Positions 29,776 to 39,638 are shown, counted from the stretch's first letter. The stretch: 64,000 nt of DNA from an uncultured Ramlibacter sp. (GCF_936925435.1 NZ_CAKZHQ010000004.1:62001-126000); one strand, 5' to 3'. Made by a program: numbers and translations. Notes: generated by a model from the sequence alone, not told the origin.

Positions 29776-31557
29776 ATGAAAACACTGTTTTTTGTGCTGC
29801 TGGCAGCCGTGCTGGGCGGCTGCGCGGCCCCCAGCGTCCCGCGCCAGCCTGAAGCAGCCACCGGCTGGACCGCCAAACCGGGCTGGGCGACCAGACACTC
29901 CGCCGTCGCCGCCGCCAATCCGCTGGCCACCCAGGCCGGCTGGACGATGCTGCAAGAGGGCGGCTCCGCCATCGACGCCGCCGTGGCCGTGCAGATGGTG
30001 CTGGCCCTGGTCGAGCCGCAGTCCAGCGGCCTGGGCGGCGGCGCCTTCCTGCTGCACTTCGACGGCAAGACCACCCAGGCCTACGACGGCCGCGAGACCG
30101 CGCCCGCCGCCGCCGACAGCCGGCTCTTCCTGGACGCCGATGGCAAACCCCTGGCTTTTCGCGCCGCCATCGCCGGCGGCCGCGCCGTCGGCACGCCGGG
30201 CGCGGTGCGCATGCTGGAGATGGCGCAGCGCGCGCACGGCAGGCTGCCCTGGGCCCGGCTGTTCGCGCCCGCCATCGCGCTGGCTGAAGCCGGTTTTCCG
30301 GTCAGCCCGCGCCTGCACGGCCTGCTGCGGGCCGAACAGCAGCTGGCGCAAGACCCGGTGGCCGCGGCCTATTTCTACGACGCCCAAGGCAAGCCCTGGC
30401 CGGTCGGCCATGTGCTGAAGAATCCCGAGCTGGCGGCCGTTCTGCGCCGCATCGCCACCGAAGGCTCGCAAGCCTTGCACGAAGGCGAGGTGGCCCAGGC
30501 CATCGTCGCCAAGGTGCGTGGCCATTCCAGCAACCCCGGGCACCTCAGCCTGGCCGACCTGGCGAGCTACCGGGCCTTGCAGCGCGAGCCGCTGTGCTTC
30601 GACTGGCAGCCCGCGGCCCAGGCCCTGCGCATCTGCGGCATGCCACCGCCGGGCTCGGCCACCATCGCGATCGGCCAGATCCTGGGTGTGCTGGCGCGCA
30701 CGCCAGCCTCCTCCCTGCCTTTGCAGGACGGCCTGCCCGGTGCGCCCTGGCTGCATCTGTATGCCGAGGCCTCGCGCCTGGCCTATGCCGACCGCGCCCA
30801 GTACGTGGCGGACCCGGCTTTCGTCCAGCCCCCTGCCGGTGGATGGGCCGGCCTGCTGAGCCCGGACTACCTGGCACAGCGGGCTTCATTGGTCGGCCCG
30901 CAGCGCGCGCCGCAGATGCCCGCAGGCCGGCCCGGTGGCACAGCCCTGGCCTATGCGCCCATGCCTGAGCAGCCCGAACAAGGCACCTCCCACATCTCGG
31001 TGGTGGATGCGCGGGGCCACGCTCTGGCCATGACCAGCACCATCGAGGACGCCTTCGGCGCGCGCCAGATGGTCAACCGCGGCAAAGGCCTTGCCGGCGG
31101 CTTCCTGCTGAACAACGAGCTGAGCGACTTCAGCTTCGTGCCTGAGGCCGCGGACGGCAAGCCGGTGGCCAACCGCGTCGAGCCGGGCAAGCGGCCACGC
31201 TCCTCGATGGCGCCCACCCTGGTCTTCGAGCGCGGTTCGGGACGCTTGCTCATGAGCCTGGGCAGCCCCGGCGGCGCGATGATCATCCACTACGCGGCCA
31301 AGGCCCTGGTCGGCAACCTGCAGTGGGGCCTGGACATGCAGCGCGCGATCGACCTGCCCAATTTCGGCCAGATGGAAGGCCCGCTGCTGCTGGAAGACAA
31401 GCGATTTCCCACCGCCACATTGCAAGGCCTGCGCGCGAACGGGCACAGCGTGCAGGAAGTGCCTTTGACCAGCGGCCTGCAAGGCATCGCCGCTGTTCCG
31501 GGCGGCTTGTTCAGCGGCGCCGACCCGCGGCGTGAAGGCATCGTGCTGGGTGACTGA
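29776..31557 (+). CDS. ggt: Gamma-glutamyltransferase (lipoprotein form)
   Basis: A 593-residue Ntn-hydrolase that cleaves or transfers the gamma-glutamyl group of glutathione. The N-terminus is a lipoprotein signal (MKTLFFVLLAAVLGGC, lipobox LGGC), so the enzyme is periplasmic and membrane-anchored. The precursor is expected to cut itself before Thr404 in EQGTSHISVVD, making the large and small subunits. The downstream RSSMAPTLVFERG and LGSPGGAMI motifs form the oxyanion and substrate pocket. The ATG is preceded by a 43-bp repeat rather than a normal Shine-Dalgarno sequence. Confidence 0.92.
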   Translation: MKTLFFVLLAAVLGGCAAPSVPRQPEAATGWTAKPGWATRHSAVAAANPLATQAGWTMLQEGGSAIDAAVAVQMVLALVEPQSSGLGGGAFLLHFDGKTTQAYDGRETAPAAADSRLFLDADGKPLAFRAAIAGGRAVGTPGAVRMLEMAQRAHGRLPWARLFAPAIALAEAGFPVSPRLHGLLRAEQQLAQDPVAAAYFYDAQGKPWPVGHVLKNPELAAVLRRIATEGSQALHEGEVAQAIVAKVRGHSSNPGHLSLADLASYRALQREPLCFDWQPAAQALRICGMPPPGSATIAIGQILGVLARTPASSLPLQDGLPGAPWLHLYAEASRLAYADRAQYVADPAFVQPPAGGWAGLLSPDYLAQRASLVGPQRAPQMPAGRPGGTALAYAPMPEQPEQGTSHISVVDARGHALAMTSTIEDAFGARQMVNRGKGLAGGFLLNNELSDFSFVPEAADGKPVANRVEPGKRPRSSMAPTLVFERGSGRLLMSLGSPGGAMIIHYAAKALVGNLQWGLDMQRAIDLPNFGQMEGPLLLEDKRFPTATLQGLRANGHSVQEVPLTSGLQGIAAVPGGLFSGADPRREGIVLGD

Positions 31558-31577
31558 GTCCTGCGGCTCAGGGAAGT

Positions 31578-31592
31578 TGGCACTTTTCTTGC
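31578..31592 (+). promoter_or_regulatory. Sigma54 promoter for aapJQMP
   Basis: TGGCAC-TTTTC-TTGC is a perfect match to the -24/-12 core, with GG and GC ten bases apart. It lies 68 bases before the aapJ start. Sigma54 control is expected for a general amino acid importer that responds to nitrogen supply. Confidence 0.75.
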
Positions 31593-31659
31593 CAGTGTTC
31601 CTGTGCGACCATGGCCCGCGCTTTTGCGACGAGACCACCCCATCACCTTTGGAGCTGCA

Positions 31660-32700
31660 ATGAAGAAACTGCTTGACTTGCGCGCGCTGGCTGCCGCCAC
31701 CACCCTGGGCGCACTGGCCCTGGCCGCCGCGCCGGCCCATGCCGGCAAGACCATCGATGCCATCAAGGCGCGCGGCCAGCTGGTCTGCGGCGTCAACACC
31801 GGGCTGGCTGGCTTCTCGCAGGCCGACAGCGCCGGCAACTGGTCGGGCCTGGACGTGGACTTCTGCAAGGCCATCGCCGCCAGCCTGCTGGGCGACGCGA
31901 CCAAGGTCAAGTGGGTGCCGCTGGTGGCGCAGCAGCGCTTCGCCGCCCTGCAGTCGGGCGAGGTCGACATCCTCTCGCGCAACACCACCTGGACGCTGAC
32001 GCGCGACGCCTCCCTGGGTCTGAACTTCACCGGCGTCACCTACTACGACGGCCAGGGCTTCATGGTGCCGGTGAAGAACAAGATCAAGAGCGCCAAGCAG
32101 CTCAAGGGCGCGACGGTCTGCGTGCAGTCCGGCACCACCACCGAGAAGAACCTGACCGATTACTCCAAGGCCAACAACCTGGGCATCAAGCCCGTGGTGT
32201 TCGAGAAGCTGGAGGCCACCAACGCCGCCTACTTCTCCGGCCGCTGCCAGGCCTACACCACCGACGCCTCGGGCCTGGCCTCGATCCGCAACAAGGAAGC
32301 CAAGAACCCGGCCGAACACACCATCCTGCCCGAGCTGATCTCCAAGGAGCCGCTGGGCCCGGCCGTGCGCCGCGGCGACGACGAGTTCTTCGCCATCGCC
32401 AAGTGGGTGGTGTACGGCCTGATCGAGGCCGAGGAATATGGCGTCACCCAGGCCAACGTCGATGCCATGGCCAAGGACAGCAAGGACCCGGTGGTCGGAC
32501 GCCTGCTGGGCACGACCGAGGACACGGGCAAGCTGCTGGGCCTGGACAAGGACTGGCTGGTGCGCGCCATCAAGACCACCGGCAACTACGGTGAAATCTT
32601 CGAGCGCAACGTCGGTCCCAAGAGCCCGCTGGCCCTGCCGCGCGGCAGCAACAACCTCTGGTCCAAGGGCGGCCTGATCTACGCACCGCCGGTTCGCTGA
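31660..32700 (+). CDS. aapJ: General amino acid ABC transporter, substrate-binding protein AapJ
   Basis: A 346-residue periplasmic receptor of the AapJ type, longer than the usual 250-residue polar-amino-acid receptors. The Sec signal ends at AAPAHAGKTIDAIKARG. LVCGVNTGLAGFSQAD, GEVDILSRNTTWTLTRD and the C-terminal GTTEDTGKLLGLD are family-typical. The broad-specificity Aap system imports many L-amino acids. GGAG precedes the ATG by five bases. The stop overlaps the permease start as TGATG, and the four-gene operon order J-Q-M-P matches rhizobial aap. Confidence 0.93.
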   Translation: MKKLLDLRALAAATTLGALALAAAPAHAGKTIDAIKARGQLVCGVNTGLAGFSQADSAGNWSGLDVDFCKAIAASLLGDATKVKWVPLVAQQRFAALQSGEVDILSRNTTWTLTRDASLGLNFTGVTYYDGQGFMVPVKNKIKSAKQLKGATVCVQSGTTTEKNLTDYSKANNLGIKPVVFEKLEATNAAYFSGRCQAYTTDASGLASIRNKEAKNPAEHTILPELISKEPLGPAVRRGDDEFFAIAKWVVYGLIEAEEYGVTQANVDAMAKDSKDPVVGRLLGTTEDTGKLLGLDKDWLVRAIKTTGNYGEIFERNVGPKSPLALPRGSNNLWSKGGLIYAPPVR

Positions 32701-33896
32701 TGCCCGGGCCGGTCGCGGCACGCCGTGCCCCAGCGGCGCGGCGGGGGCGGTTCTCGTGGCGCAGCCGCCGGGTGCGCGCCCTGGCCTACCAGCTGCTGGC
32801 GGTGGCCGTCATTGGCTTCCTCGGCTGGCTGCTGGTGTCCAGCACCCTGGCCAATATGCGGCTGCGCGGCATCCAGAGCGGCTTCGACTTCCTGCTGCAG
32901 CCGGCGGGCTTTGACATCGGCGAGGGCTGGGTCCCCTACGACTCGGTCAACCCCTACTGGCGCGCCTTCCTGGTCGGCGTGGTCAACACGCTGCGCGTCG
33001 CCGTCATCGGCTGCCTCCTGGCCACCCTGCTGGGCACCTTGCTGGGCATCGGCCGCTTCTCGCGCAATGCCCTGGTGCGCGGCATCTGCTATGGCTACGT
33101 CGAGTTGTTCCGCAACATCCCGGTGCTGCTGCAGTTGCTGATGTGGTACCTGCTGTTCACCGAATACCTGCCCCCGCCCGACGAGGCCTGGCGCGCCGGC
33201 CATGCGCTGTTCCTGAGCAAGAACGGCATCTCCTTTCCGGCGCTGGTCTGGGAGAGCGGCCACTGGTGGGCGCTGGGCGGGCTGGCGGCCGGCTGCATTG
33301 CTGCCTTCGCCTATGCGCGCGTGGCGCGCGCCGCCTTCGAACGCAGCGGCAAGCCCTGGCCGGTGGCCGCCGCGGCCGTGCTCCTGGTCCTGGGTTTGAG
33401 CTGGGGCGGCTGGCTGGCGGGCGGCGCGCCGGCGCAGTTCCACTTCCCGGAAGCCGGCGAACTGCAGGTCGAGGGCGGCAGCGCGCTCAGCCCCGAGTAC
33501 ATGGCGGTGCTGCTGGGCCTGGTGCTCTACACCGCGGCCTTCATCGCCGAGGTGGTGCGCGCCGGCATCGCCTCCGTGCCGCGCGGCCAGCACGAGGCCG
33601 CCGCCTCCATCGGCCTGCCGCGCGGCCGCACGATGCGCCTGGTGGTGTTGCCCCAGGCTCTGCGCCTGATCATCCCGCCGCTGACCAACCAGTACCTCAA
33701 CCTCACCAAGAACTCCTCGCTGGCGGTGGCCGTGGGCTATCCCGACGTGGTCTCCATCGCCAACACCTCGCTCAACCAGTCGGGCCGCGCCGTGGAGTGC
33801 ATCGCCATCATCATGCTGGTCTACCTGACGATGTCGCTGTCGACCTCGGCCGGGATGAACTGGTTCAACCGGCGCGCCGCCATCAAGGAGCGCTGA
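32700..33896 (+). CDS. aapQ: General amino acid ABC transporter permease AapQ
   Basis: A 398-residue inner-membrane permease with eight or so hydrophobic segments. The cytoplasmic EAA loop reads GQHEAAASIGLPRGRTM and contacts the ATPase. The extra hydrophobic hairpin in the middle (about residues 190-240) is a known trait of the long AapQ/AapM permeases. Its start shares a base with the aapJ stop. It pairs with AapM to form the channel. Confidence 0.92.
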   Translation: MPGPVAARRAPAARRGRFSWRSRRVRALAYQLLAVAVIGFLGWLLVSSTLANMRLRGIQSGFDFLLQPAGFDIGEGWVPYDSVNPYWRAFLVGVVNTLRVAVIGCLLATLLGTLLGIGRFSRNALVRGICYGYVELFRNIPVLLQLLMWYLLFTEYLPPPDEAWRAGHALFLSKNGISFPALVWESGHWWALGGLAAGCIAAFAYARVARAAFERSGKPWPVAAAAVLLVLGLSWGGWLAGGAPAQFHFPEAGELQVEGGSALSPEYMAVLLGLVLYTAAFIAEVVRAGIASVPRGQHEAAASIGLPRGRTMRLVVLPQALRLIIPPLTNQYLNLTKNSSLAVAVGYPDVVSIANTSLNQSGRAVECIAIIMLVYLTMSLSTSAGMNWFNRRAAIKER

Positions 33897-33900
33897 GGCG

Positions 33901-35004
33901 ATGACATCCAATGATCCGCACATTCCGCCGCGGCCGGCGCCCGTCAGGAGCGCAGGCGTCCCGGCCTGGCTGCGGCGCAACCTGTTCTCCAGCCTCCCCA
34001 ACACCCTGGCCACGCTGGCGCTGCTGGCGCTGGTCCTGTGGCTGGCGGCCAGGGGCCTGCGCTGGGGCGTGCTGCAAGCCGTCTTCGTGTCCGACGCCGA
34101 CAAATGCCAGGCGGCCCGCGGCCTGGGCGCCTGCTGGGGCGTGATCCAGGAAAAGGCCCGCTTCATCCTGCTGGGACGCTATCCGCAGATCGAGCAGTGG
34201 CGGCCCATGCTGGCCACCTTCGCCCTGCTGGCGCCGGTGCTGGCCAGCTGCAGCCCGCGCCTGTGGAAGCCCTGGCTGGTGCTGGTCTGGGCCGCCGGCC
34301 TGGCGGCCTTCTTCGTGCTGATGGGCGGCGGCGTCGGCGGCCTGCGCCAGGTGCCCACCGACCAGTGGGGCGGCTTGCCGCTGACGGTGATGCTCAGCGT
34401 GATATCCCTGGCCCTGGCCTTTCCGATCGCCGTGCTGGTGGCCCTGGGGCGGCGCTCGGACATGCCGGCCATCCGGTCCCTGTGCATCGTCTACATCGAG
34501 CTGGTGCGCGGCGTGCCCCTGATCTCGGTGCTGTTCATGGCCTCCTTCATGTTCCCGCTGTTCATGCCGGTGGGCAAGTCGCCCGACGTGCTGGTGCGCG
34601 TGGTCGTGGGCCTGACGCTGTTCGCCGCCGCCTACATGGCCGAGATCGTGCGTGGCGGCCTGCAGACCGTGGGCCGCGGCCAGGCCGAGGCGGCCGCCAG
34701 CATCGGCCTGGGCTACTGGCAGGCCCAGCGCAAGATCATCCTGCCGCAGGCCCTGGCCACGGTCGTGCCCAGCATCGTCAACAACTTCATCTCGCTGTTC
34801 AAGGACACCTCGCTGGTGACCATCGTCTCGCTCTACGAGCTGACCGGTTCGCTGTCGCTGGCCCTGGGGTCGGATCCGAACTGGCGACCCTTCAAGATCG
34901 AAGCCTACATCTTCATCGCGGCGATCTACTTCGCCTGCTGCTACGCCATGTCGCGCTACAGCCTGCGCATCGAGAAACGCCTGGCGCGCAGCCAGGCTCG
35001 CTGA
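33901..35004 (+). CDS. aapM: General amino acid ABC transporter permease AapM
   Basis: A 367-residue permease, the second channel subunit of the Aap importer. The EAA loop is GQAEAAASIGLGYWQAQRK, near residue 265. The N-terminal cytosolic Pro/Arg-rich tail and early hydrophobic pairs match the long family form. The ATG follows the aapQ stop by four bases, and aapP begins 18 bases later. Confidence 0.92.
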   Translation: MTSNDPHIPPRPAPVRSAGVPAWLRRNLFSSLPNTLATLALLALVLWLAARGLRWGVLQAVFVSDADKCQAARGLGACWGVIQEKARFILLGRYPQIEQWRPMLATFALLAPVLASCSPRLWKPWLVLVWAAGLAAFFVLMGGGVGGLRQVPTDQWGGLPLTVMLSVISLALAFPIAVLVALGRRSDMPAIRSLCIVYIELVRGVPLISVLFMASFMFPLFMPVGKSPDVLVRVVVGLTLFAAAYMAEIVRGGLQTVGRGQAEAAASIGLGYWQAQRKIILPQALATVVPSIVNNFISLFKDTSLVTIVSLYELTGSLSLALGSDPNWRPFKIEAYIFIAAIYFACCYAMSRYSLRIEKRLARSQAR

Positions 35005-35022
35005 ACGCCCAAGGACGACCGA

Positions 35023-35766
35023 ATGAGCGAACCCATCATCCACTTCGACAAGCTCAACAAGTGGTACGCCGACAGCTTCCATGTGCTGCGCGACATCGAT
35101 CTGGCGGTGCAGCCGGGCGAGCGCATCGTCATCTGCGGCCCCTCGGGTTCGGGCAAGTCCACGCTGATCCGTTGCGTCAACGCGCTGGAGGACTACCAGG
35201 AGGGCGCGCTGACGGTGGCCGGCACCCTGCTGGGCGACGACGTCAAGGCCATCGAGGCGGTGCGGCGCGAGGTCGGCATGGTGTTCCAGCAGTTCAACCT
35301 CTTTCCCCATCTGAGCGTGCTGGAGAACCTGACCCTGGCGCCGACCTGGGTCACCGGCCTGCCCAGGAAGGAAGCGGTGGAGCGCGCGATGGCGCAGCTG
35401 GAGCGGGTGCGCATCGCCGGCCAGGCCCACAAGTACCCGCTGCAGCTGTCGGGCGGCCAGCAGCAACGCGTGGCCATCGCCCGTGCGCTGTGCCTGCAGC
35501 CGAAGATCATGCTGTTCGACGAGCCGACCTCGGCGCTGGACCCTGAAATGATCCAGGAGGTGCTGGACGTGATCGTCGAACTGGCGGGCCAGGGCATGAC
35601 CTTGCTGGTGGTGACGCACGAGATGGGCTTTGCCCGCGCCGTCGCCGACCGCGTGGTCTTCATGGACGAGGGCCAGGTGATGGAGGACAGCCCGCCGGCG
35701 CAGTTCTTCAGCGCGCCGCAGACCGAGCGCGGCCGCGACTTCCTCTCCAAGATCCTCGCGCACTGA
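35023..35766 (+). CDS. aapP: General amino acid ABC transporter ATP-binding protein AapP
   Basis: A 247-residue ATPase of the HisP/GlnQ class. Walker A is GPSGSGKST, the signature is LSGGQQQRVAIARAL, Walker B is IMLFDEPTSALDP and the switch His lies in VVTHEMGFAR. All are intact. AAGGA lies eight bases before the ATG. It completes the aapJQMP operon and ends four bases before the convergent yihY. Confidence 0.95.
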   Translation: MSEPIIHFDKLNKWYADSFHVLRDIDLAVQPGERIVICGPSGSGKSTLIRCVNALEDYQEGALTVAGTLLGDDVKAIEAVRREVGMVFQQFNLFPHLSVLENLTLAPTWVTGLPRKEAVERAMAQLERVRIAGQAHKYPLQLSGGQQQRVAIARALCLQPKIMLFDEPTSALDPEMIQEVLDVIVELAGQGMTLLVVTHEMGFARAVADRVVFMDEGQVMEDSPPAQFFSAPQTERGRDFLSKILAH

Positions 35767-35770
35767 GCGC

Positions 35771-36676
35771 TCAGGCCTCCTCGGTCGCCAGCGGCGCTGG
35801 CGGCACGGCGGCACCGGGCTGGCCGATGCGCTCGTACTCCGAGATCACCTGGGCGCCCAACAGCAACAGGGTCGCCGCGATCTCCAGACTCAGCAGCACG
35901 ACGATGGCGGTGGTCAGCGAGCCATAGACCACGGTGACCTGGGACAGGGTGCTGAAGTACCAGACCAGCACATGACGGGTCAGCTCCCACAGCAGGGCCG
36001 CCGTCGCGCCGCCGATCAGGGCGTGGCGCCAGGAAAGGATGCCCACCGGCATCACCATGTAGACCGAGGTCAGCAGGAAGATCTCGCCAGCCAGGCCCAG
36101 CAGGTACAGCAGCAGACCGGACACGCCCAGCAGCGACCACTCGCGGCCCAGCACACTGATGCTCTCCTCGCCCATGGCGCGCAGGCCGCCCGACACCAGG
36201 GTCACCACCAGCAGGCCGAAGCCCAGGCACAGGATGTACATGTAGGGCAGCAGGGCCGACACCAGGAAGTGGCGGCGCTTGACGGCGAAGCGGTGCAGGA
36301 AGATCACCGACATGGCTTTTTCCAGCACGGTGAAGGCCAGCGAGCTGAAGAACAGCATGGTGCCCAGCAGCACCCAGCCGATGACGTCGCGGTGGGTCAG
36401 GAAGTTGGCCAGTTCGTCGACGATGGCACTGGACTGGCCCGGGGTCAGCCACTCCAGGGAGCGGCCCAGGGCCCGCAACAACTCGTCAGCATCGACCCAG
36501 TGCGACAGGGCGATCACCGTCAGGATCAGCATTGGCACCACTGACAGCAGGGCGTAGTAGGCCACTGCCCCGGCCAGCAGCAGGCCCTGGTTGCGGCCGA
36601 AGCCGCGCAGCACGCGCAGGGCGAAGGCGCCGGGATGGCTGGCCACATGGGCCATGGCGGGGCTGAGGACATGCAT
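35771..36676 (-). CDS. YihY/virulence factor BrkB family inner-membrane protein
   Basis: A 301-residue protein with six transmembrane segments, of the UPF0761/YihY family once misnamed ribonuclease BN. The family-typical AGAVAYYALLSVVPMLILTVIAL segment lies near residues 36-58, and VVYGSLTTAIVVLLSLEIAATLLLLGAQVISEYERIG lies at the C-terminus. The function is unknown. A transport or envelope role has been suggested for relatives. The ATG at 36676 is preferred because it gives a typical start before the first helix. It faces the Bug receptor gene across about 130 bases. Confidence 0.88.
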   Translation of the reverse strand: MHVLSPAMAHVASHPGAFALRVLRGFGRNQGLLLAGAVAYYALLSVVPMLILTVIALSHWVDADELLRALGRSLEWLTPGQSSAIVDELANFLTHRDVIGWVLLGTMLFFSSLAFTVLEKAMSVIFLHRFAVKRRHFLVSALLPYMYILCLGFGLLVVTLVSGGLRAMGEESISVLGREWSLLGVSGLLLYLLGLAGEIFLLTSVYMVMPVGILSWRHALIGGATAALLWELTRHVLVWYFSTLSQVTVVYGSLTTAIVVLLSLEIAATLLLLGAQVISEYERIGQPGAAVPPAPLATEEA

Positions 36677-36805
36677 GCGGGCCAGTATGCCGCCGGTGCG
36701 CCCGGCGCGGGGGCGACCCGCTGTGCAGAAATGCGCCTCAGGCTTTTCCCGATGCAAGCCGGCGCGCGCGGCCCTAGGCTGGCGCACCACTCCTGGAGCA
36801 TCAGC

Positions 36806-37783
36806 ATGCGTCGTCCTGCACCGAACCGCCGTGCCGTCCTGCGGTCGCTCGCCGCTTCCGGCGCGGCCCTGGCCCTGCCCGGTTTCGCCCAGGCCTTTCC
36901 GGCCCGGCCGATCCGCCTGATCTGCCCCTGGCCGGCGGGCGGCGCCACCGACGCGGTGATGCGCGCCCTGGGCGAGAGCGCGGGCAAGACCCTGGGCGGC
37001 CAGATGGTGGTGGACAACAAGGCCGGCGCCAGCGGCATGCTGGGTCCCAACGAGCTGGTCACGGCCAAACCCGACGGCTACACCCTGTCGCAGCTGACCA
37101 TCGGCGTGGCGCGGCTGCCGCACATGCAGAAGATGCAGTTCGACCCGCTCAAGGACTTCAGCTACGTGGCCTGCCTGACCGGCTACACCTTCGGCCTGGT
37201 GGTCAAGGCCGATTCGCCGATCAAGTCGCTCAAAGACCTCGTCGACTACGCCAAGGCCAACCCGGGCCAGTTCACCTACGCCTCGCCCGGCCAGGGCACA
37301 ACGCCCCACCTGGCGGTGGAGGAATTCGCCTTCAAAGCCGGCATCAAGCTGCAGCACGTGCCCTTCAAGGGCTTTGCCGACGGCATGCAGGCCGTGCTGG
37401 GCGGCCACGTCATGTCGCAGAGCGATTCCACCGGCTGGGCGTCGCAGGTCGATGCGGGCACGGCCAGGCTGCTGGCGACCTACGGCTCCAAGCGCACCAA
37501 GAAATGGCCCGCCGTGCCCACCCTCAACGAGCTGGGCTTCGACACCATCTCCGATTCGCCCTTCGGCATCGGCGGGCCCCGAGGCATGGAGCCGGCCGTC
37601 ACGCAAAAGCTGCACGACGCCTTCAAGAAAGCCATCGAGGACCCGGCCGTGCTGGCCACCTTCGAGAAGTACGACCAGTCGGTGATCTACATGAACTCGG
37701 CAGACTACGCCAGGTTCATCACCGAGCAATACGTCAAGGAAAAGCTGCTGATCGAGCGGCTCGGGCTGGCGATGAAGACCTGA
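36806..37783 (+). CDS. Bug-family (TctC) tripartite tricarboxylate substrate-binding protein
   Basis: A 325-residue periplasmic binding protein of the Bug family, massively expanded in Burkholderiales. The N-terminus has a basic RR-containing region (NRRAVLRSLAASGAALALPG) that could be Tat-type, with cleavage after FAQA. The mature start FPARPIRLICPWPAGGATDAV contains the ligand-carboxylate loop, and DNKAGASGMLG and YASPGQGTTPHL form the two binding-loop motifs. Bug proteins bind carboxylates such as citrate, aromatic acids or amino acids. No TctA/TctB membrane genes are adjacent, so it is an orphan receptor. Confidence 0.92.
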   Translation: MRRPAPNRRAVLRSLAASGAALALPGFAQAFPARPIRLICPWPAGGATDAVMRALGESAGKTLGGQMVVDNKAGASGMLGPNELVTAKPDGYTLSQLTIGVARLPHMQKMQFDPLKDFSYVACLTGYTFGLVVKADSPIKSLKDLVDYAKANPGQFTYASPGQGTTPHLAVEEFAFKAGIKLQHVPFKGFADGMQAVLGGHVMSQSDSTGWASQVDAGTARLLATYGSKRTKKWPAVPTLNELGFDTISDSPFGIGGPRGMEPAVTQKLHDAFKKAIEDPAVLATFEKYDQSVIYMNSADYARFITEQYVKEKLLIERLGLAMKT

Positions 37784-37825
37784 CGCCCCGGCGGCGCCGG
37801 CGGCCTCGGTCAGAATACCGGGTCC

Positions 37826-39622
37826 ATGGCCATCCCCCAGAGCTTCATCCAGGAACTGATCGCGCGCGCCGACGTGGTGGAGATCGTCGGGCGCTACGTG
37901 CAGCTGAAGAAGACCGGGGCCAATTTCAGCGGCCTGTGCCCCTTCCACAGCGAGAAGTCGCCTTCCTTCACCGTCAGCCCGAGCAAGCAGTTCTTCCACT
38001 GCTTTGGCTGCGGCAAGAGCGGCGACGCCATCAAGTTCCTGCAGGAACATGCGGGCATGAGCTTCATGGAGGCGGTCAAGGACCTGGCGGGCCAATACGG
38101 CATGCAGGTGCCGGAAGAGGACGTCTCGCCGCAGGAGCGCGAGCGCGCCGCCCAGCAACGCCAGAAGCAGGCCACGCTCAGCGACGTGCTGGAAAAAGCC
38201 GGCGAGGCCTACCGCAAGCAGCTCAAGATCTCGCCCAGGGCGGTCGACTACCTCAAGGGCCGCGGCCTGTCCGGCGAAGTCGCAAAGCAGTTCGGCCTGG
38301 GCTATGCACCCGAAGGCTGGCGCAGCCTGGCCAGCGTCTTCCCCGAATATGACGACCCGCTGCTGGCCGAGAGCGGCCTGGTCATCGTCAACGAGGAGGA
38401 TGACAAGCGCTACGACCGCTTCCGCGATCGCGTCATGTTCCCGATCCGCAACGTCAAGGGCGAGTGCATAGGCTTTGGCGGCCGGGTGCTGGGCGACGAG
38501 AAACCCAAATACCTGAACTCGCCGGAAACGCCGGTGTTCAGCAAGGGGCGCGAGCTCTACGGCCTGTTCGAGGCGCGCCAGGCCCTGCGCGAGCAGGGCT
38601 ATGTGCTGGTGACCGAGGGCTACATGGACGTGGTGGCCCTGGCCCAGCTGGGCTTTCCCAACGCGGTGGCCACGCTGGGCACGGCCTGCACCACCGAGCA
38701 TGTGCAAAAACTGTTCCGTTTCACCGACAGCGTGGTCTTCAGCTTCGACGGCGACGCCGCCGGCCGACGCGCCGCCCGCAAGGCACTGGACGGCGCGCTG
38801 CCCTATGCCACCGACGTGCGCTCGGTGAAGTTCCTGTTCCTGCCGGCCGAGCACGACCCCGACAGCTACATCCGCGAGTTCGGCAAGGACGCCTTCGCCA
38901 GATACGTGGGCGAGGCCACGCCGCTGTCGCGCTTCCTGCTCGAGGCGGCGGGCGCAGGCTGCGACCTCACGACGGCCGAGGGCCGGGCCCACATTGCGGC
39001 CAATGCCCGGCCGCTGTGGTCCCTGCTGCCTGAAGGCGCGCTCAAGCGCCAGCTGTTGGGCGAGATCGCCGACAAGGTGCAGTTGGACACGCGTGAGCTG
39101 GCCGGCCTGTGGGGCGACAAGGCCGGTGCCGGCCCGGAGGCGCCGCGGCCCGCCCGCCGCCACGAAGCACGCCGGCCGGCGCCGCCGCCGCGGCCGCGCG
39201 GGCGCACCTTGCCGCCGGGCCGGGCGGACCGGGCCCTGCAGATCGTGCTGGCCGACGACGGCACCTGGATCAACCTCAGCCATGACGATCACCATCTGCT
39301 GTGCGAACTGGCCCCGCCGCACGGGCCGCTGTTCGCCTGGCTGGACGGCCAGGTGCTGGACCACGGCCCCCAGGCCTGGCCGGCCCTGCGCGAGGCCCTG
39401 AGCAGCCACGAGCACGGCGCCTATGCCATCGGCCTGGTGGGCCGCATGCCGGCGGCCATCGAGGCCGATCCAGCCGAGCTGCAGCAGATCCTTCAGCGCG
39501 AGCGCGACCGCAGCCGCGACGAGGAGATGCGCGAACTGGCGGCGCGGGCGGCCAGCGATCCGGCCGCCTACGAGCGCCTCAAGCAGCTGCTGGACGGGCA
39601 AAAAACAACGCCCAAAGCTTGA
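37826..39622 (+). CDS. dnaG: DNA primase
   Basis: A 598-residue primase that makes RNA primers for replication. The N-terminal zinc ribbon has CPFHSEKSPSF and CFGCGKSGDA (Cys, His, Cys, Cys). The catalytic core holds the basic motif and the TOPRIM acidic residues (VTEGYMDVVAL, SFDGDAAGRRAARKAL). The C-terminal helicase-binding domain follows an Arg/Pro-rich linker near residues 435-470 (ARRHEARRPAPPPRPRGR). It precedes rpoD, the classic order of the macromolecular synthesis operon, but rpsU is not upstream. Confidence 0.97.
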   Translation: MAIPQSFIQELIARADVVEIVGRYVQLKKTGANFSGLCPFHSEKSPSFTVSPSKQFFHCFGCGKSGDAIKFLQEHAGMSFMEAVKDLAGQYGMQVPEEDVSPQERERAAQQRQKQATLSDVLEKAGEAYRKQLKISPRAVDYLKGRGLSGEVAKQFGLGYAPEGWRSLASVFPEYDDPLLAESGLVIVNEEDDKRYDRFRDRVMFPIRNVKGECIGFGGRVLGDEKPKYLNSPETPVFSKGRELYGLFEARQALREQGYVLVTEGYMDVVALAQLGFPNAVATLGTACTTEHVQKLFRFTDSVVFSFDGDAAGRRAARKALDGALPYATDVRSVKFLFLPAEHDPDSYIREFGKDAFARYVGEATPLSRFLLEAAGAGCDLTTAEGRAHIAANARPLWSLLPEGALKRQLLGEIADKVQLDTRELAGLWGDKAGAGPEAPRPARRHEARRPAPPPRPRGRTLPPGRADRALQIVLADDGTWINLSHDDHHLLCELAPPHGPLFAWLDGQVLDHGPQAWPALREALSSHEHGAYAIGLVGRMPAAIEADPAELQQILQRERDRSRDEEMRELAARAASDPAAYERLKQLLDGQKTTPKA

Positions 39623-39638
39623 AATCCGGACCTGCCGG

